A DNA stretch of 64,000 nt from Lineolata rhizophorae. Its lineage: Eukaryota > Ascomycota > Dothideomycetes > Lineolatales > Lineolataceae. Shown piece by piece: positions 47,026-59,290 of the stretch. Each line of letters opens with the position of its first letter. Positions within the stretch are counted from its first letter, which is position 1. The stretch spans positions 254,904 through 318,903 of the forward strand of contig MU001673.1 of the NCBI GenBank assembly GCA_010093515.1, written 5' to 3'. A program made the position numbers and the translations under genes. Below the pieces are notes generated by a model. That model did not search any database. It was given only the letters and a program-made list of their open reading frames with translations, and was not told where the DNA came from.

Positions 47026-48742
47026 ATGTCTACGTCCGTCTTCACTCGGGAGGAGATTTTTCTCCTTCGAGACAAGTTAGACCGCAATGTGGTTGCTGCT
47101 TTAGTAGTTATATTCCTGTTCTTCGTATGCTCTCAAAACAACCAAACCTCAGTACCCTACTAGCTAATCACTTTGAGCGCAGTATACATTGTCCGTCTTG
47201 GGAAGATGGGTCTATAACGTGTGGTTTCACCCACTCTCGAAATTTCCCGGTCCGGCGTTCGCTGCAGCTTCCGAGATCCCGTACATGTATGCAACTGCGA
47301 GGGGCGATCTCCATCGTTGGATAGCCCGACTTCATGACCAATACGGCCAAGTTGTCCGATACTCGCCGACCGCATTGAGTTACACCAAGGCCCAGGCATG
47401 GAAAGATATCTTCGGCCACAAGGCTGGTGGGTCGGGTGGTGTTCCGAAAGACCTGGATTGGTACGGGAGGCCAATGAATGGAGTGAAGGGAATGATAACT
47501 GCTGGAGACGAAGCGCACGCGCGAATGCGCCGAATATTCAACAATGCTTTCTCTGACAGGGCTCTTAAGCTTCATGAACCGATGTTCAAAAAGTACGCGA
47601 GTCTTCTTACCACGAAGCTACGAGAAAATGTCGATAAGGACGCCAACCACAAGCTTGACATGGTGTCATGGCTAAACTTTACAACCTTCGACGTGATGGG
47701 CGACCTCGTCTTTGGGGAAACTTTTCACCAACTTGAGACCGCAACGTACAGCGAGTGGGTACGGTTGATATTTGATGGCATTTATGCCGTCACTATGAAC
47801 CGGGTCATCCGACACTTAGTCCCCACCGTACATTGGATAGTGAACAGATTGCTCCTGCGTAAGCTCGCGGCAAAGAGAGAGCAGCATTTCGGATACGCTA
47901 GCGAACGTGTAAGACGCCGATTGGCTGCGAAGGACCAAAAGGCGGACATTTGGAGTTTGGTTTTAAAAGCGCCGGAAAGCAGGAGCTTGAGCGTGGGTGA
48001 GATGAATACGAACGCTAGTACCTTCATGATTGCAGGTAGGTTGCTAGATATCGCCCGAAAACTGCCTTGGCAATTGGGCGGCAATTCACTCACGAATCCC
48101 CGGACAGGAACCGAGACTACCGCAACGCTCCTCTCCGGCCTGCTCTTCCACTTGCTAAAGAATCCGGACAAGATGGGGAAGCTCGTCCAGGAAATCCGCG
48201 GCGAGCTTCATACCGAGGAAGATATCACGATGGAGAGGCTTGCCCGGCTCCCATACTTGCGGGCCTGCATTGAGGAGGCGTTACGGATTTATCCTCCGGT
48301 TCCGACAGGTACTATGCGCCGTACAGCCGTGGAGGGCGCGATGGTCTGCGGTGAATTTATCCCCGGAAATGTAGGCGGTCCTTCGTTGTTGATGACTAGT
48401 CAAGTTGGGATCTGACAGTGTTAGACCATGCTCACAGTATCGCAATACGCGGCATTTCGGGATGCAAACAATTGGAAGGATGCGTACAAGTTCATCCCGG
48501 AGAGGTTTATCGATTCGGCGTATAACTCGGACGAAAAGTCTGTCCTGCAGCCTTTCGCAGTTGGTCCGAGAAACTGCCTAGGCAAGAACATGGCTTATCA
48601 TGAGATGCGGGTGTTGATGGCATACGTCCTTTTGAACTTTGATTTGGAGCTTGCTACAGAGAGTGAGCATTGGGACAACCAAAAGGCCTATATACTCTGG
48701 GAGAAGCACCCTCTGATGTGCCATTTAAAGCTCGTGCGGTAA
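47026..48742 (+). CDS. Cytochrome P450 monooxygenase
   Basis: Four exons (47026-47124, 47183-48035, 48108-48370, 48425-48742) encode 510 residues; the introns are 58, 72 and 54 bases and in frame. The start gives an N-terminal membrane anchor (VVAALVVIFLFFYTLSVLG, about residues 22-40) and then the YNVWFHPLSKFPGP hinge. Spliced exon 2-3 gives the I-helix IAGTETTATLLSG. The ExxR motif is EALR, PERF is present, and the haem-binding FAVGPRNCLG places the axial thiolate at C456. The signatures resemble CYP families such as isotrichodermin C-15 hydroxylase-like and benzoate-4-hydroxylase-like enzymes, but the substrate cannot be told. It needs an NADPH-P450 reductase, which is not in this window. 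It is ER-anchored. Confidence 0.94.
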
Positions 48743-49425
48743 GTGGATGTGACACAGGTAAGGATCGGAAGCGATAGTTGGATCACTGGCAGACTTTTAC
48801 CTTGTGCAGAATGGCCTTTTCTATGACTGGGGCGTTCTTGAATTTGACACTTATTGGACGCGGTCACCATATATGCAGTTACTGGACCGCAATCATAAGC
48901 GATGCATCTTAAGCAGCATCTTCCACGCCTGAACATGGAGTGCTGGGAGCATGCGACAGCCCGGCCCATTCATGCGTGAACGCAACGGCTAGGAACCGCT
49001 GGGAAGGATCTAGCGGGCCCGACTCTCACCGGAATCAAGTCAAAGAGCGTCGGCGTTGGCCTAGGATCTGTAGCTTGGCATTGAAGTGCTTCGCTCGATG
49101 CGGGGTGCCAACGTCCAAGTTGCGAGGGGTGGTTCGCCCACAACTCGGCCGTTGCAGGCAGCTGCGCGCCTACTAGGCGCGTGCATGCAACTAAGGTACA
49201 CAATCAGCTCCGGTGAGGGGGACGCGTTGCATACTTGATTACTAGGCAGCATCGACCGGTCAGAGTGGTCTAGTGTAGAAGCCGGCCTACAAGGCATGCG
49301 GTTACGGGTATAAGAGCTGCCATCACCGTCCAATCCTCCGGGAGGGAGGGCTAGCCTGCCTCAACTGAAAAGTCGCAGAATTCAAATCATATCCAAATCT
49401 TGCGCGGACGAGAATAAAACGCATC
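48743..49425. other. Intergenic, no gene seen
   Basis: 683 bp between the P450 stop and the AAA ATPase ATG; no coding signal apart from short overlapping ORFs on both strands. Confidence 0.5.
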
Positions 49426-51926
49426 ATGGATGCCGAGAGACGAAGCGAGTCGGGCAGCCAGGGAGAGGTCGAAGGTTGGTGGCCCCTCTGACCGGAGAAG
49501 ACCCACAGGGCCGCTACTCCGTATGCCGGACTAGACCGCTAACCGCAGCGCAGGGTACGTCGCGCTCTCGGGCAACACACCATCCATCCAAGACCTCCTC
49601 AAGAAAGTTAGCCTAGCCAAAGAACATCGCGAGCAAAATTCCGGCATTGGCGAGGAGGCAGACATTCCAGATCAGGGACTCTTCTGCGAGGCGAAGAAGC
49701 TCTACGAAGGATCCCACCTGGGCTGCCACTGCTGCGTCGAGTGGGTAGACGAATATCCAGAAGAGCTTGTCGCTGCGGCCGAAGAGTCCAAGGAAAATAA
49801 ACGCTATGCTGTCCTGGCCCGCTATCGCAAGACCCATGGGGACGTGCGGAAGCCAATGGAGCTCGATTCTATCGTGATTCAAAGTCCTCGTCTGAAGTCC
49901 ATTCTTCAAGAGGTCTTCGAAGGCTACGAAGGCGTTACCGCGGGCCTTAAGGAGCTGAGTTTCCGAGCGCCGTTTCATTCCTTTTTCTACCGGTGGGACC
50001 GGCTAGTTAAATTGTCCAAAAACCTTGAGGATGAAGAATCCCGTTCCCACATCCGCATTCTCCAGGAGATCATCGGAGAGCAGATCGAAGAGGAGATCAT
50101 GCTTAAGAATGACATGCTTGCTCATAATGTCATAGTCTTCGATTACCTTTGGACTATCTTTGAGCCGGGCACAGTTGTGTATTCCCTGGTTGATGGCCAA
50201 GAGAGAATGTACAGGGTCGTCAGCTATCGCTACGAGAAGAATCCGGGTTCGCCGCCGACGGCATTCAGCTTGTCTTGCAAGTACGTGGAATGGGACGGAT
50301 TCAGCTTCGGCTATGGCTCCGCCCAAGTACAGATCAGTAAGTTCGATGGCACCAAGACGATCACCGACCTCTCTGTCTATCCTGCGGCATTCTACCCGCA
50401 GTATGAGGAACTCGCCGAGCGTCTCTGTGCGAGGGGCCGCAAGTTTGCGCAGCTCTGTGGTTTCAATTACAAGGCCTACAAAGGCATCGTCGTGCAGAGC
50501 CCGAACTCCAACGTGCAAAATAAGCATAATGTAAATTCCACCTTTGGGAGAGCCACGCTCCAAGCTGCTTCAGGCTTGCAGGCTGACAGTTTGATAGGTC
50601 GATAGCAGGATCGTTATCGATGCTGAGATGTATGACCGCTTTAGCATGTCAAGCCTCGGAACTAGCGTAGACCCTCTCGCGGCGTCAGTTCTCGCTCCAA
50701 AGCTCGAAACTGCCGCCTCTCAGTGCATGAGAGATGACCCCTCACACGGCCACATGCCGCTGCCGCCGCCGCCGCCGCCGCCGCCAATGGGGCCAATGGG
50801 CGGAATTCTTTCGCCTGTACGAATGCCGGGAATTATTCCGCCGCCGCCCGGTCCGAATGGCCTTCTCATCCCCGCTGATAGAGAGAAGAAAGAAGGTGGG
50901 TTGCTTGGGGGTCAAATCAGCTTCTAGCGACCAGAAGTATACCGCTAACTGTTCAAAATCGCAGTTGCTGAGCTCAACGACGAGCAAGTCCTACTTGCCA
51001 GTCCCATGGTTAGAGGTTACTGCCTAAAAACTAAAGCATGGGGTAAAGCCATTCATCCCTCTCGACATGTCTAGTTTGTGCTAACTTAAATCGGCAGTCC
51101 TCTTCTTCGTCGACAATGTCATGGACATCTCTTGGAATGATGATGCTTTCCCGAATCTTGTTCTCCCAGGAGGATACAAGGATCTCATCCTCTCTTTCGC
51201 CGAGAGTCAATTAATAAACAAGGACACCTTTGACGATGTGATTGAGGGCAAGGGACAAGGCATTATCATGCTATTGACCGGTGATCCCGGCGTCGGCAAG
51301 ACGTTGACAGCGGAATCTCGTAGGGTTCCTATACTTCCATGCGAACAAAAAGCACCTTCTAACTGTGTGTAGTGGCCGAACGGATGCGCAAGCCTTTGTA
51401 CACACTCAGCGCCGGTGAGCTTGGCTCTAGGGCCGACCGTGTTGAGAACAAACTCAATATGATCCTGGAGATCGCAACAAAATGGGACGCTATTCTTCTG
51501 ATTGACGAGTGCGACATCTTCCTTGAACGACGGGACAATCATGACCTCGAGCGCAACAAAGTCGTGTCAATTTTCCTCCGCCTCCTAGAATATTACCGGG
51601 GCGTTTTGTTCCTCACAACCAACCGCCTCGCAGCTTGTGATCCAGCTTTCAAATCCCGTATTCACCTGACCATCCAGTACCCAGCTCTCACCATGGACGC
51701 CCGGAAACATGTTTGGATGACGCTGATTCGACTATCGCATCACGAGTCGGACCTGAGCTACGAGGACTATTGCACTCTTGCAGACCTGGAACTGAACGGG
51801 AGAGAGATCAAAAACGTGGTCAAAACGGCTCAGCTGCTTGCATGCAGACAGAAGATGCCGTTGATGTTGGAACACATCAAGACTGTTATGAAAATTACGC
51901 AGGCAGCGGGCGAAACCTTGCAGTGA
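49426..51926 (+). CDS. AAA ATPase with an N-terminal fungal domain; one irregular splice junction
   Basis: Likely exons are 49426-49474, 49554-~50523/50530, 50606-50895, 50965-51042, 51098-51319 and 51373-51926. All junctions keep frame except the second intron: GTAAAT at 50531 loses the frame, while a weak GC donor at 50524 with an acceptor at 50605 would keep it (NNRIVIDAEMYDRF). The N-terminal part (FEPGTVVYSLVDGQERMYRVVSYRYEK) matches the DUF7025-type region found before fungal AAA domains. A (Pro)8 tract and PPPPGPNG follow. The ATPase has Walker A GDPGVGKT (51280-51303), Walker B ILLIDECD, sensor LTTNR and an Arg finger region AFKSRIHL. Such proteins are often annotated as ATPases of unknown role, with similarity to the BCS1/26S family core. 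A working, poorly spliced gene or a recently broken one are both possible. Confidence 0.8.
50759..50786 (+). repeat. CCG trinucleotide run coding polyproline
   Basis: About eight CCG codons in a row (Pro) within the third exon of the AAA ATPase gene, followed by MGPMGG. It is a simple coding microsatellite and may vary in length. Confidence 0.75.
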
Positions 51927-52898
51927 TGTGCGAGACGGGCCGGCTTGCTGTCCATTAACGTCGTGGAGCACTAGCGTCTGAAGTTGTTCCGGGGCATGTT
52001 TTTCTGTTCTGCTCTTGGGGAGACCTAAACCAAATTGCAAGGGGCCGTCTGCTATCAGATGTGTGATGGATCAATCGAATCTAGGAAAGCTAGTCATGAA
52101 GCGCAATATTCTAAGCGGTCATTGATAGGCCGAGACGTGCGAAGAACCAGCCGACGCTCAGCACAGTTGCCTAGCGTTGCTTGATGAGTGCTGACCGTCG
52201 GATAGATCAGAATTGCAACCCTGAGTGACGTATTCGGCATACGCCCAAGCTCGGCGCAGTATTGTTTGTCGCAGTAGTAGTCTTGAGTCCGCATCCCTTC
52301 TGCGGCCTGCGCTTTGACTGGCAGGGTTAAGAAGCACAGAATGGGGCCCGAGAGAGGGGCTGTTTGCCCCCGGCCGGGACTGTGCGAGCGACTAAAGGAT
52401 CGGCAAGTTCCGGCGGGTTGCGCAGCTCATGATGGCATCGTGCGCTGTGGGAAATCAAGGAATGCGCGTAGGAAGAAGCTGCTGGTGCGAGGAAGGCTGC
52501 TGCCTTCGATCGCCCGCAGGCGTCAGCCCACCTAGCGGGGCGGGAAGTGGAGCACGGTGCAACACGAAGTCACTGGATCAGGCGTCGACGCGTATGACTC
52601 ACGGACGCGGGTCTGCTGGACGCGTCTGCCTCGTCCCGTATCGGCATGTCTAGAATCTGTTCTGACGAGCCTCGACGGCAGAGACGCTGAGCTCCGCTAC
52701 GCTGGCGGGCGCGTGCGGCCTGTCGCCAAGGTCCGGCGACGCCCATAAAAGCCCAATGCTCCTAGTAGCACTGTGCGTTCGGCTTGTCTTCCCACGGCCG
52801 CGCCCTTTTCGTCCGGTGTGCCGTGCCTCTTCACTCGCTATTGTCTATTCTCGGATCCTCAGGCATTCTGCCCCCAACTACGTCGAGAACCTTTTGTC
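51927..52898. other. Intergenic, no gene seen
   Basis: About 970 bp holding the 3' end of the AAA ATPase gene and the leader of the ankyrin gene. The frame of the latter is open upstream of its ATG to near 52,770, but without another credible start. Confidence 0.5.
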
Positions 52899-55800
52899 AT
52901 GGCTTCTGCCTTGCCCAAGCTGCCTGCCGGGCACAATGACCTGATCTCGTACATTGCTGCCAACCCGGACAAGCCCATGTCCGAGCTCATGCGTCCCTAC
53001 AGGGAGTATGACGCAGCGCTGCGCTCGGTCTATGCTCAAGATCCGAAGACGGCGGCTTCCATCTTCGGGAATCACGTCAACAACGTCCCCTTGTTCGATG
53101 GCAAGGAGTCCGACGTCAAGATCAGGGCCCGCAACCTTGACGCGGAGCCCAAGGAAGAACAAGAGTGCTATATCATGCCACTAGACAAGACTACGAGGAA
53201 GCCTAAAGGAGCGCCTGCAATTGTTGAATCTCTTTCGGAGTTTCAGACCAACTTCAACATCTTCTCCGAGTCCTCGCTCACCGACTTTTCTTCCGACGAC
53301 TGGAACAATGTTGTGGCTGCTGGAAGCTCTGTTGTGACACCGCTCCTTCCAGTGCCCAAAAAATTTAAGGAGTCCAAGCGTACGCTCCGCCAGTACTACC
53401 ACGACATCTTCGCTCCTGCGTCCGATGTCGACTTGTTTCTCTACGGCTTGTCCGAAAAGGAGGCGCTCGACAAGATCAAACTCATCGAAGCCAAGGTCCG
53501 GAACTGTGTTCTGTCGGAGACCACCACGGTTCGAACCAAGCATGCAATTACCATCGTGTCGCAGTATCCCACTCGACACATTCAGATCGTGCTTCGTATC
53601 TACAAGTCTATCTCAGAAATCCTGACTGGTTTCGATGTCGACTGTTCCTGCGCTGCCTTCGATGGAACGCAAGTCTATGTTTCGCCTAGGGCTCTGGCGG
53701 CGTATATGACACAGCTCAATACCGTTGATCTTACTCGTCGAAGCCCGTCGTACGAGAACCGCCTCTCAAAGTATTCTCATCGAGGCTTCGAAGTCTACTG
53801 GCCCGACCTGGATCGTTCTCGCATTGACCCAACCATTTTTGAGAGGAGCTTCAAGCGCACGGTCGGCCTTGCGCGTCTACTGGTCCTAGAGAAGATGCCG
53901 ACGCAGGAGCGTCGGGAGAAATACCAAGACCAGAGGCGCCGTGAGCGCGGTAGACCACCGCTCTACCGCAGCCGGCGCCAGGACCGCCGACTGGCTGGAA
54001 ACCTTAAGCAGACCTACGAGGATGAGGTGGCCGAATGGGAAGGCTTCGACGAAGATGTCTCGGACTACCATACCTTTAGCATTCCCTACGGGCCCAAGTA
54101 CACTCTAAAGAGGATTGAAAAGCTCCTCTACACCAAGGACTATCTCCTCAATGCCGAGTGGAATAAGTCGCGGGAGCGCAAGGTCAACCTCCACCGGCAC
54201 CCCGTTTTCTTCGGCTCGGTCGAAGATGTTATCCATGACTGTTGCGGCTTTTGTCCGAAGCCGTGTACTCCAGAAGAGAAGGAAGTGGCTGAAGAAGAGG
54301 CCAAAATCTACATTTCTGGGGATATCGCATTTATAAAGGATGACCCAGGACGCCAGTCAATTGGAAGCTTCAATCCAATCACCGGCACAGACTGGACAGA
54401 AATGGCATTCGTCGGAAACACCACGAGGCTCTGCCAGGCCATCATTGACCACGACCTCGAACATGTTGAGGACTGGCTCTCACACCCGGAATCTGATGTG
54501 AACTGCCGGGACTACACAGGGCGTACTCCTCTTCAATTGGCAGTCATGAGCTCATCCCCAGAGATTGTAAAATGCTTGATAGACCGCGGTGCCCGGCTGG
54601 TTGCCAGGATGGCTGATGGCAGGACTGCTTTGCACCTTGCTGCAGAGAGAGGAAATGTGGAGATGATTAGACTGATCATGGACAAGAGCGAACAAAATGA
54701 AGAAGAAGAAGCGCGGAGATCCGATGCCCGAAATGCCGCCAGACGAGCAGCTACGGGTACAACAATTGCAGATAATGCTGAGAACGTCAGCGAAGGCTCG
54801 GGCGAATGTATCGACGACTCGGATGACGAGGAAACCGCACGGTCCACGACGACGGGCTCGTTCGTGAAAGTGGATAGAGATGAGCTGCGGGCCGCCCAGA
54901 GTGAGAGCCTTCCACTGGATAAGGATGAACCGGACTTTTACGACATCAACGTCGCCATGTGGGACAACGGTTGCTCTGCGCTCCATCTCGCCATTGCAAA
55001 TGGCCATGTCGAAGCCGTGCAAGAGCTTGTCAAATCTTACGGAGCGGATATCCTGCTGTCGCTTCCGTTGTTTCATCCTGGCTCCTTTCAGCCTTACACG
55101 GTGATCCTCAATCTCTGCCTGGCTTTGAAACTTCCAACTGATCAGGCCAAGACGATGTTCTCAACGCTCTTGAGGCTTGGCGCTTCTGCTGCTCAGGCAG
55201 ATAAGAACTTAAGAACAGCATTCGAGTACATCTCTTGCAGAGACATTGCGCTGGTCGATGAAGTTCTGGAGACCCGCATGGACGACGTTAAGAGAGTGCT
55301 GAATAATCTCTCGATCGCCGATGGCATTTATTCGCCATGTCCTTCCAGCCCACTCTTGACTGCTATCCACGCCCAGAAACAAGACATTGCATTCAAGCTA
55401 CTTGAAATTGGAGCCAAGCGCGAAGTGACTTTTGACGACTTTGTGAAGTCCTTCATGGTCGTCTATCCTACGCAATACGATGGCACGCAACACAAGGAGC
55501 GACTGTTCGCCGAATGCGTCGAACAGCCTATTGTCGTGGCAGTCGGTGCGGAAACGCTAGACGTTGCTATGGCGCTCCTACGTTCAGGTGTAGCGGCGAA
55601 TGTTCTTACAGCAGAAGGGCGGCAGCACTTGCGCCTTAAGTCGGCCGCCCGACCGGACATAGGGTACACTCTTCTTGAACTAGTTCGGCTTAGGCTTGAT
55701 AAGCTTCGTGACTATGAACACGAGCCTTTCCACCTGAATAACATTGAGGAGTTGGATGATGAAGCTTCTTACTTGAACGGTCTCACCGAAGGCACATACT

Positions 55801-58454
55801 CTCATTGGGCTGCTCGAATCATGGTCCAAGAGGCCAAGAAGAAAAATGATGGATTGAGAAAGGCCAATGAGAAAAAGGAGAAAGAAGCCATCGAGAGAAA
55901 AGGGGTCGACATCAAAAAGACTAAAGTCAAAGAGTATCTGCAGCAACTTGAACTCTTCGAAAAGGAGCTCATTCTCAAAGGCGCGAAGACATTCGACGAG
56001 TTATACCCCGACCACGAAGAAAAGCCACCCCCCAAGCGTCGTAAGCATGACAATTTCCGCTACCTATCGGCCTTTATGCGCAATCTCTTTTGTGACTTTA
56101 GTACACTCACCATGTTTTAATCTATTTCTAACCAAATATTTCTAGCACATCTCGGCTACAGGAGGCCTCCGCAGTCTAAGTTCAAAGTGGAGTTCAATTT
56201 CCGCGCGCCAGCCCTCACGGATACGAGGAGAGATGGCTACATTCGCCTGTAAGTTTATTTGATGCTCAATTTCTCAACTCGAGACCACTCTGCTAACTTC
56301 GGCATTTAGGTTTGAAGCGGCATGGAGCGGCGACCTTCGAACCGTCAAGGAGCTCACTCTTGGCACTTGGGGTAAAGATAATGACCAGCCACCGTTGAAG
56401 ATCGCTGTCGAAGGCAGTTCCCACTCCAATCCTCTCAGCCTTGCCATTCTAAGGGGGTACTATGTCGTAGCCAAAGGCATCCTTGAAATTGCACAAGCAC
56501 AATACCTGAATCAAGACCAGGGCTCTCATCGGTTCAGGTATGTTGCAGAGCCAGGGGACGACTTCTCTGATGTGTCTAGTGTCGACGAAGCAGATGACGG
56601 TGGTCTCGGTATCTACCGTGAGCTCGTGGATGACCAATACACGATCGAAAACATCGGCGAAGTGTCGAAGACAGTGAAGAGTACAGTCTCGCCAGTCAAT
56701 TTCCTCAACATGGGTCCGATCTTCATCGACCTGGGACTGGACGGGGATCCTTTCTCCCTGTCAAAGTACAAGCACCTGGAGAATGAGAAGGATGACGACA
56801 ACCTCGTTACCAGAACTGTGCAGAACTTGGTTCAGTTTGCAACTTGGATCTATGATATGGAGCTCCTCCGCTTCATCTTGGACCTTGGAGCCGACTTCCA
56901 AGCTCGTGAGGCCAATGCTGGCTGTGTTTCTTCACGCATTTTCCAGGTCTCAGAAGCCGATTTGGAATATGCCATGAAGCTTGGACGTACTGCGATTCTC
57001 GCTGAGATGCTCCGGCGCACTGGTGCTGGTGTTCCCTTGCAGAACCTTCTCGAGAAGAGTGGTGTGGAGGTCAAGAAAAAGCCTCAATATTATTGCGGAT
57101 TGACCGTCCGCGGCCGGAAGCGCACTGACTGGGCTGAATCTTACAGCGGATCGCGCTCGGCTGGTCGACTGGAGAATAGCTCGCCGCCGCTCCTAAGAGC
57201 TGCGCGCAATGGTAACCTTGATAGTGTGATTTGGTTTTCGAGCGACGCGCCTATGCGGTACTACCGTGAGTTTGTAGCGCAGAATAAGAGCGACGAACGC
57301 CTGAAGGATCTTTCAAAGACTCCCGGTGGAATCGAGAACCTTTTATCGACGTGGCTGGCGACTGGAAGTGAGTTACACCGCGCTTTTAAGTTGATTGGAT
57401 TGCTAACCCATGGATAGGCGAATTGGTCATTCACTGCGCTATCCTTTCCCAAAAAGCCGAGGGACGCCTTGCTCTGCTCGAGCACTTGGTCAAGACGTTT
57501 CCTGAATTCATAGAGGCGAGGTCATCAAATGGCTATACACCTCTGCTCGTTGCATTCAAACTCGGCTGTGTTGCCGAAGCCCGTTGCCTCATTGAGGCAG
57601 GCGCGAATCAGGCTTGCCGCAATAAACTCGGGAACAATCTCGTCAGAGAGGTCTTGGGTAACCTCCCTCACAATGACAAGGACTCAGCAGAAAAGTTGCG
57701 TGAGATGCTGTCTATGCTTGACAGAGAAATCTTACCTAGTCTATTGATGGACCGCCATGTCAGCAGCCGCTCGACTCCACTTTCCGGATATATCGATGCG
57801 ACCGGTGCAAAAGGCACTACCACAGATCAGACGGTCGCGCGTACGGTAAAGGTTCTCCTTAACTTCAGCCCTGACGCAAACGAGCTCCGGACGGTCGACG
57901 GGGGAGGCGACACGCCTGCTCATCTCGTTGTCCGCTTCTCGTTTCCACGAACTTTGCGTGTCATGCTTGAAAGGGACCCGGAAATCCTGATGCGCGAGAA
58001 CTCCACCGGCCGTACTCCGGTTGAAATGGCACGCGACTTCGTCATTACCAAGAGAGTGACGGAGCGGACTTGGCATCCATACGATCGCCGTTTGAGTTAC
58101 TTCACGTCGAGGATCCCTTATGAAACCGTTGTCTCTCGCTCGCCGGAGTCGTTCGTTGAAGAGGTCCGCCCTAACAAGGGCCTGAGTCCTCAGGAACGAG
58201 TCCTCGGCGTTTGCGAGGAGATGGTGACGAAATTGCCCTACCCTAGGAAGCGCCGCATGGTGACGCTTGCTGAGGCGAACGAGGTCGCGCGTCGCCTAGC
58301 ATCTACGAACTCTGCGAGCCGGGTGCCGGTAAAGCTGAATGACTCCGATAGCGAAAGCTCCGGTGGACAGACTGAAGTCTCTGATGCAGATAACGAAGTT
58401 GATCGCTGGATCAGCTCTGCCCCTGCGTGGGTGGGGTGGAAATCAGGTCAATAA
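52899..58454 (+). CDS. Giant ankyrin-repeat protein with an unusual N-terminal domain
   Basis: Four exons (52899-56040, 56146-56248, 56310-57367, 57418-58454) encode 1,779 residues, with introns of 105, 61 and 50 bases all in frame. I take ATG 52899 (MASALPKLPAGHND) as start. Residues about 115-370 form an ordered domain: DWNNVVAAGSSVVTPLLP, SDVDLFLYGLSEKEALDKI, RTKHAITIVSQYP, RHIQIVLRIYKSISEILTGFDVDC, VDLTRRSPSYENRL. Pairs D176/D178 and D246/D248 lie in it. The ankyrin part starts at about 530 (GRTPLQLAVMSSSPEIVKCLIDRGA, GRTALHLAAERGNVEMIRLIM), is interrupted by an acidic disordered linker, and resumes at about 690 and again near 1,080-1,670. A Lys/Glu coiled coil is at about 975-1,020, followed by a basic PPPKRR motif. 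There is no signal peptide or membrane segment. The ankyrin arrays suggest a protein-binding scaffold; the catalytic state of the head domain is unknown. Confidence 0.9.
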
Positions 58455-59290
58455 AGGATGAAGTGGAGACGTATTCTATATTGAGTTGATACACGGGAGT
58501 TCAACTATCTAAAAAAAAAAAATGAATCTACAACATTGTCATGCGTATTTGGAGTGTTGTCTTGACTTCTACTATTCTCGTGCCATTTGTCATCCTATTT
58601 CCGTAACATACAGAGCCATACTTTTGGGGAATCGTCGAAAAATTCTATACTCTACTGACTGCACATAATACCGCAAGACCTAGATCTGCTCTGCCCTAGT
58701 CCATAAGCCCTAGACGAGGAAGTCATGATTTGATGGGACCAGGGAAGACTACGTAGTATTGTCTAGACATGGCGCTCAAAAAACTTCTCGACTAACACGA
58801 AGCAGGTAGAAAGTGTATTGCCTCGACTATGTGAATTTACAACCCTACTCGGTCGATGCACCGATTGATGGTGTCAAACTCGTGAGGTCTGCCGACAAAG
58901 TACGCTTATGACGTACGTCTTGGCGTCGCCGCGCGTGCTCGCGTTCTGCCTAGGAACGTGGGCGCAAGCAGTTGCAAGCAAGCCTGGCATTAAGTAATGC
59001 TTCTCGACCATCCACTCCACACAGGCTCCAAATTCACCGCATTCAACGTTCGGCGAGAGGTTCGGATCATTACTTGCAGCCGACCGGCCTTCTCCAGAGC
59101 ACTGCCACCAACGCCATCCTCGACCCGTGCCAACAGCGGCCGCCCAACGCCGCCGAGCCAACACCGCGCAGCGCCCCAACACGACGACGTCCGCAAGCGC
59201 CGCCGTCTGCCTCCCCCACGCACCTGCACTGCCCGCGCTCTGCACGTTTTGCCTCGCCTCCTCCGGTTGCGCCCAACGGCCGCGGTCAGC
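58455..59290. other. Intergenic, no gene seen
   Basis: 3' region of the ankyrin gene, with an A11 run at about 58511-58521, followed by the GC-rich leader of the next gene. Overlapping ORFs from 58,870 to 59,290 on both strands look like composition artefacts. Confidence 0.5.
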
